In this document: positions 42,007 through 51,175 of the stretch, piece by piece
Numbering within the stretch: position 1 is the first letter of the stretch
Layout of the letters: every line of letters starts with the position of its first letter
Origin: Desulfovibrio sp. G11
GTDB taxonomy: Bacteria > Desulfobacterota > Desulfovibrionia > Desulfovibrionales > Desulfovibrionaceae
Assembly (NCBI RefSeq): GCF_900243745.1
Contig: NZ_LT984798.1
Span: 310,001-374,000 of the forward strand
Reading direction: 5' to 3'
Length of the DNA: 64,000 bases
Program-made: the position numbers and the translations under genes
Notes under the pieces: model-generated
The model's database searches: none
Seen by the model: the letters and a program-made list of their open reading frames with translations, nothing else
What the model was told of the DNA's origin: nothing

Positions 42007-43632
42007 GTGAATGTCAGTCGCCGTCATGTGCCCGTATTAATTATTGGTTCGGGCATTGCCGGATGCACCGCCGCCCTTACGCTGGCCGATGCCGGTCATG
42101 AAGTGCTTCTTATCAACGCCGGGAGCCAGTTGCTCGACGGCAACTCCGAACTGGCCCAGGGGGGCATCATCTATCGTGCCGACCCCGCCAGAAACGGCGG
42201 GCCGGGAACCGCCGGAGGCCAGAACAGCGATGACGCCGCTGCCCTGGAAAAAGATATCCTTGTAGCAGGACACAATTACAACTATCGCAAAGCCGTACGC
42301 TTTCTCTGCCGTCAGGGGCCTTCCTGCGTTGACGACATGCTCATCGAGCGCGCCAGGGTTCCCTTTGACCGCAATGAAGACGGCAGCTTTAACCTGACCC
42401 GCGAGGGCGGGCATTCCACACCGCGCATCCTGCATTGCCGCGATTACTCGGGCCGGGCCATCATGGAAGGCCTTACAGCCCAGATCATGGTCCACCCGCG
42501 CATCACGCGCCTGCACCACCGCGCCGCCATTGACCTTCTGACAAGCCGCCACCACGCCAGGACCTCGCAATACCGTTACGAGATCAACAATCGCTGCATG
42601 GGCGCGTACGTCCTGAACGAGGAAAGCGGCGAACCGGAAACCATCCTGGCGGACTGGACGGTGCTTGCCACGGGCGGCGTGGGGCAGGTATTCCTGCATT
42701 CCACCAATGCCCCGGGTTGCGTGGGTACAGGCGTTTCCATGGCGTTTCGCGCCGGTGTGGATCTGGCAAATCTGGAATTCATGCAGTTTCACCCCACAGC
42801 CCTTTATGAAGAACGCAGCAACCGCCGCTCGCTCATCACCGAGGCCATGCGCGGCGAAGGCGCGCGCCTGCTCAACCACAAGGGACAAGCCTTCATGCAG
42901 GGTTATGACCCGCGCGGCGACCTGGCCCCGCGTGATGTGGTGGCCCAGGCCATGATGGACGAAATGCTGCATAACGGTGCGCCCTGCCTTTTTCTGGACG
43001 TGAGCGGTGTGGAACAGGACCTGCCCACACGTTTTCCCACGGTATTCCAGAAGTGCCTTGAAGCCGGCATCGACATCCGCCGCGAGCCCATCCCCGTTGT
43101 TCCCGCCGCCCACTATTTCTGCGGCGGTGTGCTTACCGACGAGCGAGGGCGTACATCCATGCGCGGTCTTTACGCCATTGGCGAGTGCGCCTGCACCGGG
43201 CTGCACGGGGCCAACCGCCTGGCGAGTACATCCCTGCTCGAGGCCCTGGTGTGGGGTGTCAGCTGCGGCAAAGACCTGAACCGCCGCCTCAAGGCCGAAA
43301 GCGGCCTGCCCAAGGGCCTGGCCGCCGCCATTCCCGACTGGCTGCACGAAGGGGACGAACGGCGCGATGACCCGGCCCTGGTGGCTCAGGACTGGACCAA
43401 CATACGCAATACCATGTGGAACTATGTGGGCATTTCGCGCACAGAGGCCCGGCTGCGCAGGGCGTTTGAAGACATGCGCGACCTTGTGCGGCATATCCAC
43501 GACTTTTATAAATATACCCGCATTTCACGACGCCTTGTGGACCTTTTTCACGGCTCACAGACAGCCTACGTCATCATTCAGGCGGCCATGCGCAACCGCG
43601 CCAGCCTGGGTTGTCACCACAGGGTGGATTGA
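42007..43632 (+). CDS. nadB: L-aspartate oxidase
   Basis: A 541-residue flavoprotein that oxidises L-aspartate to iminoaspartate for NadA. Motifs: FAD-binding LIIGSGIAGCTAAL at the N-terminus, ELAQGGIIY, HSTPRILHCRDYSGRAIM, the fumarate-reductase-like MQFHPTALY and EAMRGEGARLLN, and the conserved YFCGGV...GLYAIGECACTGLHGANRLASTSLLEALVWG. Start GTG at 42007 with GAGG eight bases before; the TTG at 41977 would overlap nadA and adds ten residues not typical of the family. In anaerobes fumarate serves as its electron acceptor. Confidence 0.94.
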   Translation: MNVSRRHVPVLIIGSGIAGCTAALTLADAGHEVLLINAGSQLLDGNSELAQGGIIYRADPARNGGPGTAGGQNSDDAAALEKDILVAGHNYNYRKAVRFLCRQGPSCVDDMLIERARVPFDRNEDGSFNLTREGGHSTPRILHCRDYSGRAIMEGLTAQIMVHPRITRLHHRAAIDLLTSRHHARTSQYRYEINNRCMGAYVLNEESGEPETILADWTVLATGGVGQVFLHSTNAPGCVGTGVSMAFRAGVDLANLEFMQFHPTALYEERSNRRSLITEAMRGEGARLLNHKGQAFMQGYDPRGDLAPRDVVAQAMMDEMLHNGAPCLFLDVSGVEQDLPTRFPTVFQKCLEAGIDIRREPIPVVPAAHYFCGGVLTDERGRTSMRGLYAIGECACTGLHGANRLASTSLLEALVWGVSCGKDLNRRLKAESGLPKGLAAAIPDWLHEGDERRDDPALVAQDWTNIRNTMWNYVGISRTEARLRRAFEDMRDLVRHIHDFYKYTRISRRLVDLFHGSQTAYVIIQAAMRNRASLGCHHRVD

Positions 43633-43723
43633 CGCGGCGGTCCGCACAGGCAAGCCCGCTGGCGAAAAAACGAGGCCACCCGACACGTGCGCCATGCCAA
43701 ACACATAAAGGAAATACCTGCTT

Positions 43724-45259
43724 ATGAAAAAGCTGCTCACCATTCTGATCGTCCTGGCCGTTCTGGTCGCGGGCGGTCTGGCCGCGCTGGGCTTTGGACT
43801 GCGTTCTGTTATTCAGGAGCAGACCCTCAATGCTCTCGGCAACATGACCATGAGCCCTCAGGGCAAGGCCTATACGGCCACGGCGGAACAGGTGAATTTT
43901 TCGCCCCTGTCACGCGAGATGTCCATCCGGGGGCTGAGCCTGCAGGGCGAGCGTCCCCAGGGACCGGAAACATGGCAGGTTGCCGAAATTTCCTTCCGTC
44001 TTCCCGTACGCATGCTTCTGGTTTTCACACCGCTGCGCAACATGGTTCTTGACGGCAAAGATATGGTGGACGTGGCCGAAAACGTGGTGCTGCGCAACCT
44101 TGCCATGACGGCTCCCGACAACAGGGTGGCTGTGCAGCGCGAAGAAATAGACGTCATCCGGGCCATGCCGTTTCTGGTGCGGCAGACGCTGGAAAGGCAC
44201 GAGCCTGTCGACATGGTGGCCGCTACTTACAGCATGGGGGCAGACAATACCCACGCCCATTTTATCACCGTGGACATTCCCGGTCCCAGCGGTTCCACAC
44301 GGCTGAGCCTGAAAGAAACGAGCATGCGCGGCTGGCAGGGACGTACCATTGACAGCATCGCCCTGGACGGCCTGGAAGTGCGCGTGGACGGCACACCCGG
44401 CATAAGCATCGGCCATATCCGGCAGGAAGGACTCACCCTGCCCGATGAAGACCTGCTGCGCCGGATTGTGGATGCCAGCGGGCAGGCCGATCCGGACGAA
44501 GCCCTGAACCAACTCATGCCGCTTATGGAAACCGTGCTCGGCGCGGAGCCTCCCCTGCTGCGCAAGGCCTATGCCGCCGACATGACCTTTGCTGTGGAAA
44601 CAAGCTCGGTACAGGTCAAGGAAGCGGTTTTCGAGTGGCTTTCCAACGCGCCCGTCCATACCAGAAGCAGTGTCAAAGGGCTTACGGCCCCCTCAAGCCT
44701 GCTCCGGGCCCTGCTGGACCTGACGCTGCCCCCGCTGAATATGGATATGGCCTTTGAATCACGCTCCAGCGGAGCCGCAAGCCATAAAACAGCCTTGGTC
44801 AGCGCTGCCGGGCTGGGAGTTCTTGACTGCGAGGTAAAACTCAACGAAAAACCCGGCACAAACGCGTTGGAAGACCTGCTTACACAGAGCTTCAGCGATT
44901 TCAGCCTGAAGTATAAAGACGAAGGCCTTACTGCCTGGCTCGGACTCAACATCTCCACCAACGTGCCTCAGGCCGTGGGCGCGCTTGAAGCCCTCGCCGC
45001 GCTGCCGGGCGTCAGGGCCGGACAACAGAATGACGCCATACGCCGCAGCCTGCAAACGTTTGCAGCCCGGCCGGGCAGCCTTGAAATACAGACCACGCCC
45101 GGGCGCACGGCCCTTGTGCTTGATCTTATTGCCCTGCTGGACAATCCCGGCATGCTGCTTACCGTTACTGCCAAACCGGGTGAACACGCCCTGAGGGAGC
45201 AGATGGAAGCTCTGCGCCTGACATTTGAAGCCATACAAGCTGTAAGCTCCGGGCAATAG
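43724..45259 (+). CDS. Envelope-anchored protein of unknown function (AsmA/DUF945-like appearance)
   Basis: A 511-residue protein with an N-terminal membrane anchor (residues 4-26: LLTILIVLAVLVAGGLAALGFGL) and a long mature part of repeating beta-strand segments (ISIRGLSLQG, MVLDGKDMVDVAENVVLRNL, DSIALDGLEVRVDGTPGISIGHI) resembling the strands of AsmA- or YdgA-like periplasmic proteins. I do not recognise a specific family. It has no cysteine pairs or catalytic motif. It is 91 bases after nadB and may be read through from the nad operon. A strong hairpin ends it. Confidence 0.6.
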   Translation: MKKLLTILIVLAVLVAGGLAALGFGLRSVIQEQTLNALGNMTMSPQGKAYTATAEQVNFSPLSREMSIRGLSLQGERPQGPETWQVAEISFRLPVRMLLVFTPLRNMVLDGKDMVDVAENVVLRNLAMTAPDNRVAVQREEIDVIRAMPFLVRQTLERHEPVDMVAATYSMGADNTHAHFITVDIPGPSGSTRLSLKETSMRGWQGRTIDSIALDGLEVRVDGTPGISIGHIRQEGLTLPDEDLLRRIVDASGQADPDEALNQLMPLMETVLGAEPPLLRKAYAADMTFAVETSSVQVKEAVFEWLSNAPVHTRSSVKGLTAPSSLLRALLDLTLPPLNMDMAFESRSSGAASHKTALVSAAGLGVLDCEVKLNEKPGTNALEDLLTQSFSDFSLKYKDEGLTAWLGLNISTNVPQAVGALEALAALPGVRAGQQNDAIRRSLQTFAARPGSLEIQTTPGRTALVLDLIALLDNPGMLLTVTAKPGEHALREQMEALRLTFEAIQAVSSGQ

Positions 45260-45678
45260 AAGAATCCGCAGGGGCAGAAGCCGCGCTTCTGCCCCTGCCA
45301 TTGGCATGCCGGACACGCAGGGCAATACACGGGCGGCACAGTCCCCACCCGGCAACCGGGCTTGACGCAAAAGCCCTGCGGGCGCAGACTGTTACCGCCG
45401 CCCCCTTACGCCGGTACCGTGCCGGCAGCCAGAGCAGCCAGCACCTGAAACGGTCGCTTACGGCAGGTAAAATCCGTCTGCGTCTGTTGCTCCGCAAGGG
45501 CTTGTCTCCATACCCTTGCGGGCCGTGCAAATGTAAAATGCCCTGAAGCCGCACCTGCGGCCTGCTGCGGATATGGCACGCAACGCCGGGCACGGCGGCG
45601 CGAAACGGCGAAAAAACGTGTGCGGCCCTGGCATGGCACAAAAGCATTTACGGAACGCAAAACATAAGGAACAGCCAC
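45260..45678. other. Intergenic region after the envelope protein
   Basis: 419 bases. It holds the terminator at 45268-45298 and then GC-rich sequence without a recognisable gene. The downstream aminotransferase has AAGGAAC before its ATG. Confidence 0.35.
45268..45298 (+). terminator. Hairpin after the envelope protein gene
   Basis: A 14-bp perfect stem (GCAGGGGCAGAAGC / GCTTCTGCCCCTGC, loop CGC) starting 9 bases after the stop codon. No T-run. Confidence 0.6.
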
Positions 45679-46863
45679 ATGCTTAACAAGTTTCGCCTGC
45701 TCACCCCCGGCCCCACGCCCCTGCCCGAGCGCGTGCGCCTTGTTCTGGCCCGGGACATGATCCACCATCGCAAAAGCGAATTCAAAGAGATCATGGGGCA
45801 GGTTCAGCAAAGCCTGCAAACACTTTTCGGCACTTCCGGCACGGTGCTGCCTCTCTCCTGTTCCGGCACGGGGGCCATGACGGCAGCCGTGTACAATCTT
45901 TTCGCGCCGGGGCAAAAAGTGCTGGTGATCGACGGTGGCAAATTCAGCCAGCGCTGGAGTGAAATTGCCCTGTCGCGCGGCCTGGAAGTAGAAACCATCC
46001 CTGTGCCGTGGGGCCAGGCCGTCAGGCCTGAAGCCGTGGAAGCGGCCCTCAAGGCGGACCCGTCCATTGCCGGAGTGCTTATCCAGCTTTCCGAAACATC
46101 CACCGGTGTACTTCACCCTGTGGAGGCCGTGGCCCGCATCACCCGCGAAAGCCAGGCCCTGCTGGTAGTGGACGGCATCTCGGCAGTGGGCCTTTCACCC
46201 TGCCCCATGGATGCATGGGGAGTGGACTGCCTGCTCACCGGCTCGCAAAAAGGCCTCATGCTGCCCCCTGGCCTGGCGCTGCTGGCGCTGTCCGGGCGGG
46301 CCTGGGCCTGTGCCGAAAAGCAGACGCCGGGCTGTTTTTACTTCAATCTGGTCAAAGAGCGCGAGAATGTGCTCAAGGGGCAAACCTGCTTTACTTCTCC
46401 TGTGGGACTTATCCTCGGACTCAAGGAAAGCCTGGACATGCTGCTGGAAAACGGGCTGGAACCCGTGTATGCCAAGCAATGGGCCTTGACCATGCTCACC
46501 CGCGCAGGCCTTTCGGCCATGGGGCTGGAGCTGTTTGCCAAAAAAGATTTTGCGTGGGGCATCACCAGCGTACTGCTGCCTGACGGAGTTGATGGCACAA
46601 AGGTATTGCGTCTGGCTCAGGAAAAACACGGCGTATGTATGGCCGGGGGGCAGGACCACTACAAGGGGCGCATGGCGCGCATCGGCCATATGGGATGGGT
46701 GGACTGGGCGGATGTGGCCGCCGGCCTTTACGCCCTCAACGACAGCCTGCGGGCCGTGGGCGGCTACAGCGGCTCGCGCGACTATCTGGAGCAGGGCATG
46801 GCCGCCTATCGTGCAGCCCTTGAAGGCAGGCCCGGCGCTCCGTTGCCTCAGGTCTATAGCTAG
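45679..46863 (+). CDS. Class V aminotransferase (alanine-glyoxylate / serine-pyruvate type)
   Basis: A 394-residue PLP enzyme. It opens with LLTPGPTPLPERV and HHRKSEFKEIM, the start typical of the serine-pyruvate/alanine-glyoxylate branch of class V. VVDGISAVGLSP holds the Asp that pairs with the pyridine ring, and GSQKGLMLPPGLAL holds the Schiff-base lysine (about K193). The C-terminal GGQDHYKGRMARIGHMG is also family-typical. It could act in serine/glycine metabolism or in sulfoacetaldehyde/taurine-type conversions; substrate cannot be settled from sequence. Its TAG stop is the start of a TAGAGCA element. Confidence 0.88.
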   Translation: MLNKFRLLTPGPTPLPERVRLVLARDMIHHRKSEFKEIMGQVQQSLQTLFGTSGTVLPLSCSGTGAMTAAVYNLFAPGQKVLVIDGGKFSQRWSEIALSRGLEVETIPVPWGQAVRPEAVEAALKADPSIAGVLIQLSETSTGVLHPVEAVARITRESQALLVVDGISAVGLSPCPMDAWGVDCLLTGSQKGLMLPPGLALLALSGRAWACAEKQTPGCFYFNLVKERENVLKGQTCFTSPVGLILGLKESLDMLLENGLEPVYAKQWALTMLTRAGLSAMGLELFAKKDFAWGITSVLLPDGVDGTKVLRLAQEKHGVCMAGGQDHYKGRMARIGHMGWVDWADVAAGLYALNDSLRAVGGYSGSRDYLEQGMAAYRAALEGRPGAPLPQVYS

Positions 46864-46911
46864 AGCAGCTTCACCTTGAGATGTCTGTTCTCAAGGTTTT
46901 CAGAACGCTCA
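46861..46911 (+). repeat. TAGAGCA palindromic element, copy at aminotransferase 3' end
   Basis: Begins at the stop codon: TAGAGCAGCTTCACCTTGAG, then ATGTCTGTTCTCAAGG, then TTTTCAGAACGCTC. It aligns with the minus-strand copy at 10160-10109. Further partly matching palindromic sequence runs to about 46990. Confidence 0.6.
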
Positions 46912-47108
46912 TTACGGCGCCTGACAGCGCCACTGCATTGCTCCTGAGCCGCTTCACCCTGAGGCGGCTGCAAGAGTACCCGCCCGCTGCAAAGACTTCG
47001 GCGCAGCCTGTCTGCACAACCGAACGCCGAAGCGGGCATCTTCAACGCTTTGGGAATACATGTTCCCAAAGCTGAAAACTTCAGAGCGCTTTGCGCCACG
47101 AGGTCAAC

Positions 47109-47447
47109 ATGAACCAACAATCCTGCGGCTGCTCGTCAGGCCATGCCTCCGGCGGGCCCATGCCCGAAGTGACGTTTTCCACATTTATTCTCTCCCTGGC
47201 ATCTTCCGCCCTGGTACATCTGGGCGAAGTACCCAACCCTGAAACCGGCAGCACCGAGACAAACCTGCCTCTGGCCAAGCACAGCATCGACGTGCTTGAA
47301 ATGCTGCACATGAAAACGGAGCGCTGCCTCGACGAACAGGAACGTAAGCTGCTCGAAAGCATCCTTTACGAGCTGCGCATGAAATTTGTCATCAAATGCG
47401 GCCCTGATTGCGAGTGCCTGTCCAACAAGGGGCAGACTCCCGCATAG
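47109..47447 (+). CDS. DUF1844-family small protein
   Basis: A 112-residue protein. The N-terminus is Cys/Ser/Gly-rich (QQSCGCSSGHASGG). The core PEVTFSTFILSLASSALVHLGEVPNPETGSTETNLPLAKHSIDVLEMLHMKTERCLDEQERKLLESILYELR is split by me only for reading; it is the DUF1844 pattern (hydrophobic FILSLASSALVHLG, then NLPLAKHSIDVL). The function of DUF1844 proteins is unknown. The C-terminus adds CGPDCEC. ATG at 47109 with GAGG five bases before. A hairpin with T-run follows before argC. Confidence 0.8.
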   Translation: MNQQSCGCSSGHASGGPMPEVTFSTFILSLASSALVHLGEVPNPETGSTETNLPLAKHSIDVLEMLHMKTERCLDEQERKLLESILYELRMKFVIKCGPDCECLSNKGQTPA

Positions 47448-47511
47448 GCAGCGCCGCCCTGTCGACGCGGCACGGCGCGCCGCAGACAGAGACCCGTGAC
47501 CACTATGGCAT

Positions 47512-47546
47512 GCCCGCTTCACGAGGCGGGGTTTATGGGCTTTTTT
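47512..47546 (+). terminator. Candidate terminator between the DUF1844 gene and argC
   Basis: CCCGC...GCGGG stem (47513-47530), or an outer GCCC...GGGC pairing (47512-47540), followed by TTTTTT at 47541-47546. It lies 34 bases before the argC start. Confidence 0.45.
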
Positions 47547-47580
47547 CGCTGCCTTTGCGGCGCGTTAGAGGATTGACGGC

Positions 47581-48636
47581 ATGAAGATGTTCAAAGCGGG
47601 GCTGGTGGGAGTTACGGGATACGCAGGTATGGAACTGGCGCGGCTTCTGGCAAGCCATCCCTCCATGCGGCTTGTCATGGCCTGTTCACGGGCCGAGGCG
47701 GGCAAGCGCCTTGGCGAATACTACCCCTTTCTGGAACACATGCCCGGCGCGGATGTGGTCATAAGCGTCTTTGACGCCAAACAGGCCGCCAGGGAGTGCG
47801 ATGTGGTCTTTCTGGCCGTTCCTGCCGGAACAGCCATGGATATGGCCGCGCCGCTGCTTGAGGCCGGAACAAAGGTCGTGGACCTTTCCGCAGACTTCCG
47901 CCTGCGCGATCCCGCAGTCTACAGTGCCTGGTACAGGCACGAGCACACCCACACGGACATCCTGCCCAAGGCCGTATACGGCCTGCCGGAGCTATACGCA
48001 GCCGAAGCGGCACGGGCAAGCCTGATCGCCAATCCCGGCTGCTATCCCACATCGGTCATTCTGGGCCTGTATGCGGCCATCAAGAACAATCTCGTTCATG
48101 CCGACGATATTGTAGTGGATGCCAAATCCGGAGCCACAGGCGCGGGCCGCAAGGCCGCCGTGGGAACCCTCTACTGCGAAATTTCAGATAATTTTCGCGC
48201 ATACGGCCTGCCCACGCACAGGCATACGCCGGAAATTGAGCAGGAAGTGTCCCTGCTGGCCGGGCAGGACGTCCGCCTTTCCTTCAACACGCACATCCTG
48301 CCGCTTAACCGGGGCATCCTGTCCACCATCTATACCAGGCTGAAAAACCCCAAAACCACTCTGGACGAAGTACGCGAAGCCTTCAAGGCCACCTGGGCGC
48401 ACAGCCCCTGGGTGCGCGTACTGCCCAAGGGGGCGTTGCCCGAAACGCGCTTTGTGCGCGGCAGCATGTTCTGTGACCTGGGGCTTGTGGTAGACCCGCG
48501 CACAGGCAGACTGACCATTCTGGCCGCCATCGACAACCTGTGCCGCGGCGCTTCCGGCCAGGCGCTTGCCAACGCCAACCTCATGTGCGGCCTGCCGGTG
48601 GGGGCTGGGCTGGATATGCTGGCTCCCCTGCCGTAG
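47581..48636 (+). CDS. argC: N-acetyl-gamma-glutamyl-phosphate reductase
   Basis: A 351-residue ArgC, third enzyme of arginine synthesis, reducing N-acetylglutamyl phosphate to the semialdehyde with NADPH. N-terminal nucleotide fold GLVGVTGYAGMELARLL. Active-site signature SLIANPGCYPTSVILGL, with the catalytic cysteine in PGCYPT. C-terminal part TPEIEQEVSLLAG, RGILSTIYTRL and NLCRGASGQALANANLMCG is typical. Full family length. No other arg genes are nearby. Confidence 0.95.
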   Translation: MKMFKAGLVGVTGYAGMELARLLASHPSMRLVMACSRAEAGKRLGEYYPFLEHMPGADVVISVFDAKQAARECDVVFLAVPAGTAMDMAAPLLEAGTKVVDLSADFRLRDPAVYSAWYRHEHTHTDILPKAVYGLPELYAAEAARASLIANPGCYPTSVILGLYAAIKNNLVHADDIVVDAKSGATGAGRKAAVGTLYCEISDNFRAYGLPTHRHTPEIEQEVSLLAGQDVRLSFNTHILPLNRGILSTIYTRLKNPKTTLDEVREAFKATWAHSPWVRVLPKGALPETRFVRGSMFCDLGLVVDPRTGRLTILAAIDNLCRGASGQALANANLMCGLPVGAGLDMLAPLP

Positions 48637-48953
48637 GGGCATGGGCGTTGCCGCGTTTTGTCTTCCGGCTGTGCGGTTTTCTGCAGTTGTCCCCGGGCAC
48701 CTGCCCCGGCCGCAACTGCCGCTTCCTGGCCGTAAGCAGTATTACGCACGGCAGCGGGGCGTGCCGGGATTGCCCCTGATGTTGCCACTGCCCGCGGCAG
48801 CACGCTGCAACGCCTGAAATGACCACAGGCGGCAGACAAAACCTGCCCGCGCCTGTGCGGAGGTATTATACAAAACGTCTGTCAGCGCAGCGGCACATTG
48901 CCCCGTAATCAGTTCCGGCCATAATTTTTTGGAAGCACCACAAGAGGAGCATC
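48637..48953. other. Intergenic region upstream of hypD
   Basis: 317 bases, GC-rich, no gene. GTATTATAC near 48863 is the only AT-rich promoter-like word. hypD has AAGAGGAG just before its ATG. Confidence 0.3.
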
Positions 48954-50045
48954 ATGCAACTGGAAAACGCCTTTCAGGACCCGCAGCTCTGCCATAGCCT
49001 GCTGGACCGTCTCAATCGCGCGCTGGACGGACGTCCCATGCGATTTATGGAAGTATGCGGCACACATACGGTAGCCATCTTCCAAAGCGGCCTGCGTTCC
49101 CTGCTGCCTTCTGCTGTGGCCCACCTTTCCGGGCCGGGCTGTCCCGTCTGCGTCACACATGACGCCGAAGTGGCCGCTTTTCTTGACCTGGCGGGGCGTG
49201 ACAGGGTTATTGTTGCCACCTTTGGCGACCTGCTGCGCGTACCCGGCCCCGACGGACGCAGCCTCAAGCACGCCCAGGCCCAGGGTGCGCGGGTGGAAAT
49301 TGTGTACTCGCCGCTGGACGCCCTGAGCCTGGCGGCTGAAAACCCCGGCGACACCGTGGTTTTTCTGGGCATAGGCTTTGAGACCACCGCCCCCACCGTG
49401 GCCGCCACCCTGCTGACAGCCCGCCAGCGCAGACTTGACAATTTCTGCGTGCTTTCCCTGCACAAGCTGGTTCCCCCCGCCTTGCGCGCCCTGCTGGACG
49501 ACAGCCAGTGCGCTGTGGAAGCCTTTTTGCTGCCCGGGCATGTGTCCACCATCCTCGGCCTGCAACCATATGATTTTCTGGCAAAGGACTATGGCATACC
49601 CGGCGTGGTGGGCGGCTTTCAGCCAGCCGACATTCTGCTGGCCCTGTGCATGATGGCCGAGCAGCTGCGCGACAAGACCCCGGCCGTGGTCAATGCCTAT
49701 CCCCGCGCTGTGGACGACACGGGCAATCCGCGCGCCCGCGCCCTGCTGGAACAGTTTTTCACTCCGGCAGACGCCCTGTGGCGCGGCATTGGCAGCATAC
49801 CGCACAGCGGGCTGGTGCTGCGGGCCGAATACGAGGATATGGACGCCATGAAGCGCCTTGGCCTCACGCTGCCGGACGTGCCGCCGCTGGCCGGATGCCG
49901 CTGCGGAGATGTGCTCAAGGGCCGCATTACGCCCCCGGCCTGTCCGCTCTTCGGTAAAAAATGCACGCCTGCCACGCCGGTGGGACCATGCATGGTGTCC
50001 ACCGAGGGCAGTTGTGCCGCCTACTTCAAATATTCGGAGCGATAA
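48954..50045 (+). CDS. hypD: Hydrogenase maturation protein HypD
   Basis: A 363-residue HypD, the scaffold on which (with HypC) the Fe(CN)2CO unit of [NiFe] hydrogenase is assembled. Signatures: FMEVCGTHTVAIF with the key cysteine, GPGCPVCVTH, FLGIGFETTAPTVA and the C-terminal 4Fe-4S cysteines in GCRCGDVLKG, CPLFGKKC, VGPCMVSTEGSC. hypE starts in its stop codon (TAATG). hypA, hypB, hypC and hypF are not in the window. Presumed client is the Hya enzyme at 3107-6794, plus any others in the genome. Confidence 0.95.
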   Translation: MQLENAFQDPQLCHSLLDRLNRALDGRPMRFMEVCGTHTVAIFQSGLRSLLPSAVAHLSGPGCPVCVTHDAEVAAFLDLAGRDRVIVATFGDLLRVPGPDGRSLKHAQAQGARVEIVYSPLDALSLAAENPGDTVVFLGIGFETTAPTVAATLLTARQRRLDNFCVLSLHKLVPPALRALLDDSQCAVEAFLLPGHVSTILGLQPYDFLAKDYGIPGVVGGFQPADILLALCMMAEQLRDKTPAVVNAYPRAVDDTGNPRARALLEQFFTPADALWRGIGSIPHSGLVLRAEYEDMDAMKRLGLTLPDVPPLAGCRCGDVLKGRITPPACPLFGKKCTPATPVGPCMVSTEGSCAAYFKYSER

Positions 50046-51049
50046 TGGAAGACTGTCTTCTTCTGGATGCTGGCAGCGGTGGCAGGGCCTCACAGCGCCT
50101 GGTGGCCCAGTGCTTTTTTCGCCATTTTTCCAATCCCCTGCTGGAGCGCATGGATGACGCGGCCCTGCTGACGGATGTGCGCGGTCCTCTGGCCATGAGC
50201 ACAGATTCCTACACAGTGACTCCCCTGATCTTTCCCGGCGGCAGCATCGGCAGCCTGGCCGTGCACGGCACGGTCAATGACGTAGCCATGCTCGGTGCGC
50301 GCCCCCGCTACCTGAGTTGCGCCTTCATACTTGAAGAGGGCCTGTCCCTTGAAACGCTGGAACGCGTCACTGCCGATATGGCCGCCGCCGCCCGCGAAGC
50401 CGGGGTGCTCATCGTTACCGGAGACACCAAGGTGGTTCCGCACGGAGCGTGTGATAAAATATTCATCAATACCACCGGTATCGGCGAAGTTTTTGCTGAT
50501 CCCGTGCCCTCCGGGCATAATGCCCGCCCCGGCGATGCCGTGCTGGTAAGCGGAGCCATGGGCGACCACGGCCTGACGGTTATGGGCAGCCGCGAAGGAC
50601 TCTCCTTTCTGACGGACGTGGCCTCGGACTCTGCCCCGCTCAACCATATGGTCGTCGATATTCTTGAAAGCGCCGGGCCGGTGCATGTGCTGCGTGACCC
50701 CACCCGCGGGGGGCTGGCTACAACACTCAATGAAATTGCCGAGCAGTCACAGGTAGGCATTGTGCTGGAAGAAAGCGCCATTCCCGTACATGAAGCGGTA
50801 AAGAACGGCTGTTCTTTCCTGGGGCTGGACCCCCTGTACCTTGCCAATGAGGGCAAGTGCATCTGCATTGTGCCTGAAGACAGAGCCGAAGCAGCCCTTA
50901 AGGCCATGCGCCGCTCGCCCTACGGCAAGGAAGCGGCGCGTGTGGGTACGGTTACTGACGGCAAGGCGCAGGTAAGCCTGCAAACACGCATCGGCGGCCG
51001 CCGGCTGCTGGGTATGCTGGAAGGCGCGCAGTTGCCGCGCATCTGTTAG
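50045..51049 (+). CDS. hypE: Hydrogenase maturation protein HypE
   Basis: A 334-residue HypE, which dehydrates the C-terminal thiocarbamate to the thiocyanate that supplies CN ligands. It has the PurM-like ATP-binding fold (LLDAGSGGRASQRLV; MSTDSYTVTPLIFPGGSIGSLAVHGTVNDVAMLGA) and the essential C-terminal PRIC, with the cysteine as last residue. ATG at 50045 overlaps the hypD stop by one base; a longer in-frame reading inside hypD is rejected. A long palindrome follows. Confidence 0.95.
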   Translation: MEDCLLLDAGSGGRASQRLVAQCFFRHFSNPLLERMDDAALLTDVRGPLAMSTDSYTVTPLIFPGGSIGSLAVHGTVNDVAMLGARPRYLSCAFILEEGLSLETLERVTADMAAAAREAGVLIVTGDTKVVPHGACDKIFINTTGIGEVFADPVPSGHNARPGDAVLVSGAMGDHGLTVMGSREGLSFLTDVASDSAPLNHMVVDILESAGPVHVLRDPTRGGLATTLNEIAEQSQVGIVLEESAIPVHEAVKNGCSFLGLDPLYLANEGKCICIVPEDRAEAALKAMRRSPYGKEAARVGTVTDGKAQVSLQTRIGGRRLLGMLEGAQLPRIC

Positions 51050-51087
51050 AATAGTGTTTGATTGAAAAGTGTTGTGGGGGCGGGGGT

Positions 51088-51133
51088 GTGGGGGAAGGGG
51101 AATTTTTTTTGAAAAAAATTCCCCTTCCCCCAC
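51088..51133. terminator. Bidirectional terminator between hypE and cobI
   Basis: A 22-bp perfect stem: GTGGGGGAAGGGGAA, T-run, TG turn, A-run, TTCCCCTTCCCCCAC. It sits between the convergent hypE and cobI and has a T-run on both strands inside the stem. Same design as 7579-7620. Confidence 0.75.
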
Positions 51134-51175
51134 CAAAGCCTTCTCTTCCCTTTTCCTTCCCCTTCCTACTCCGTG

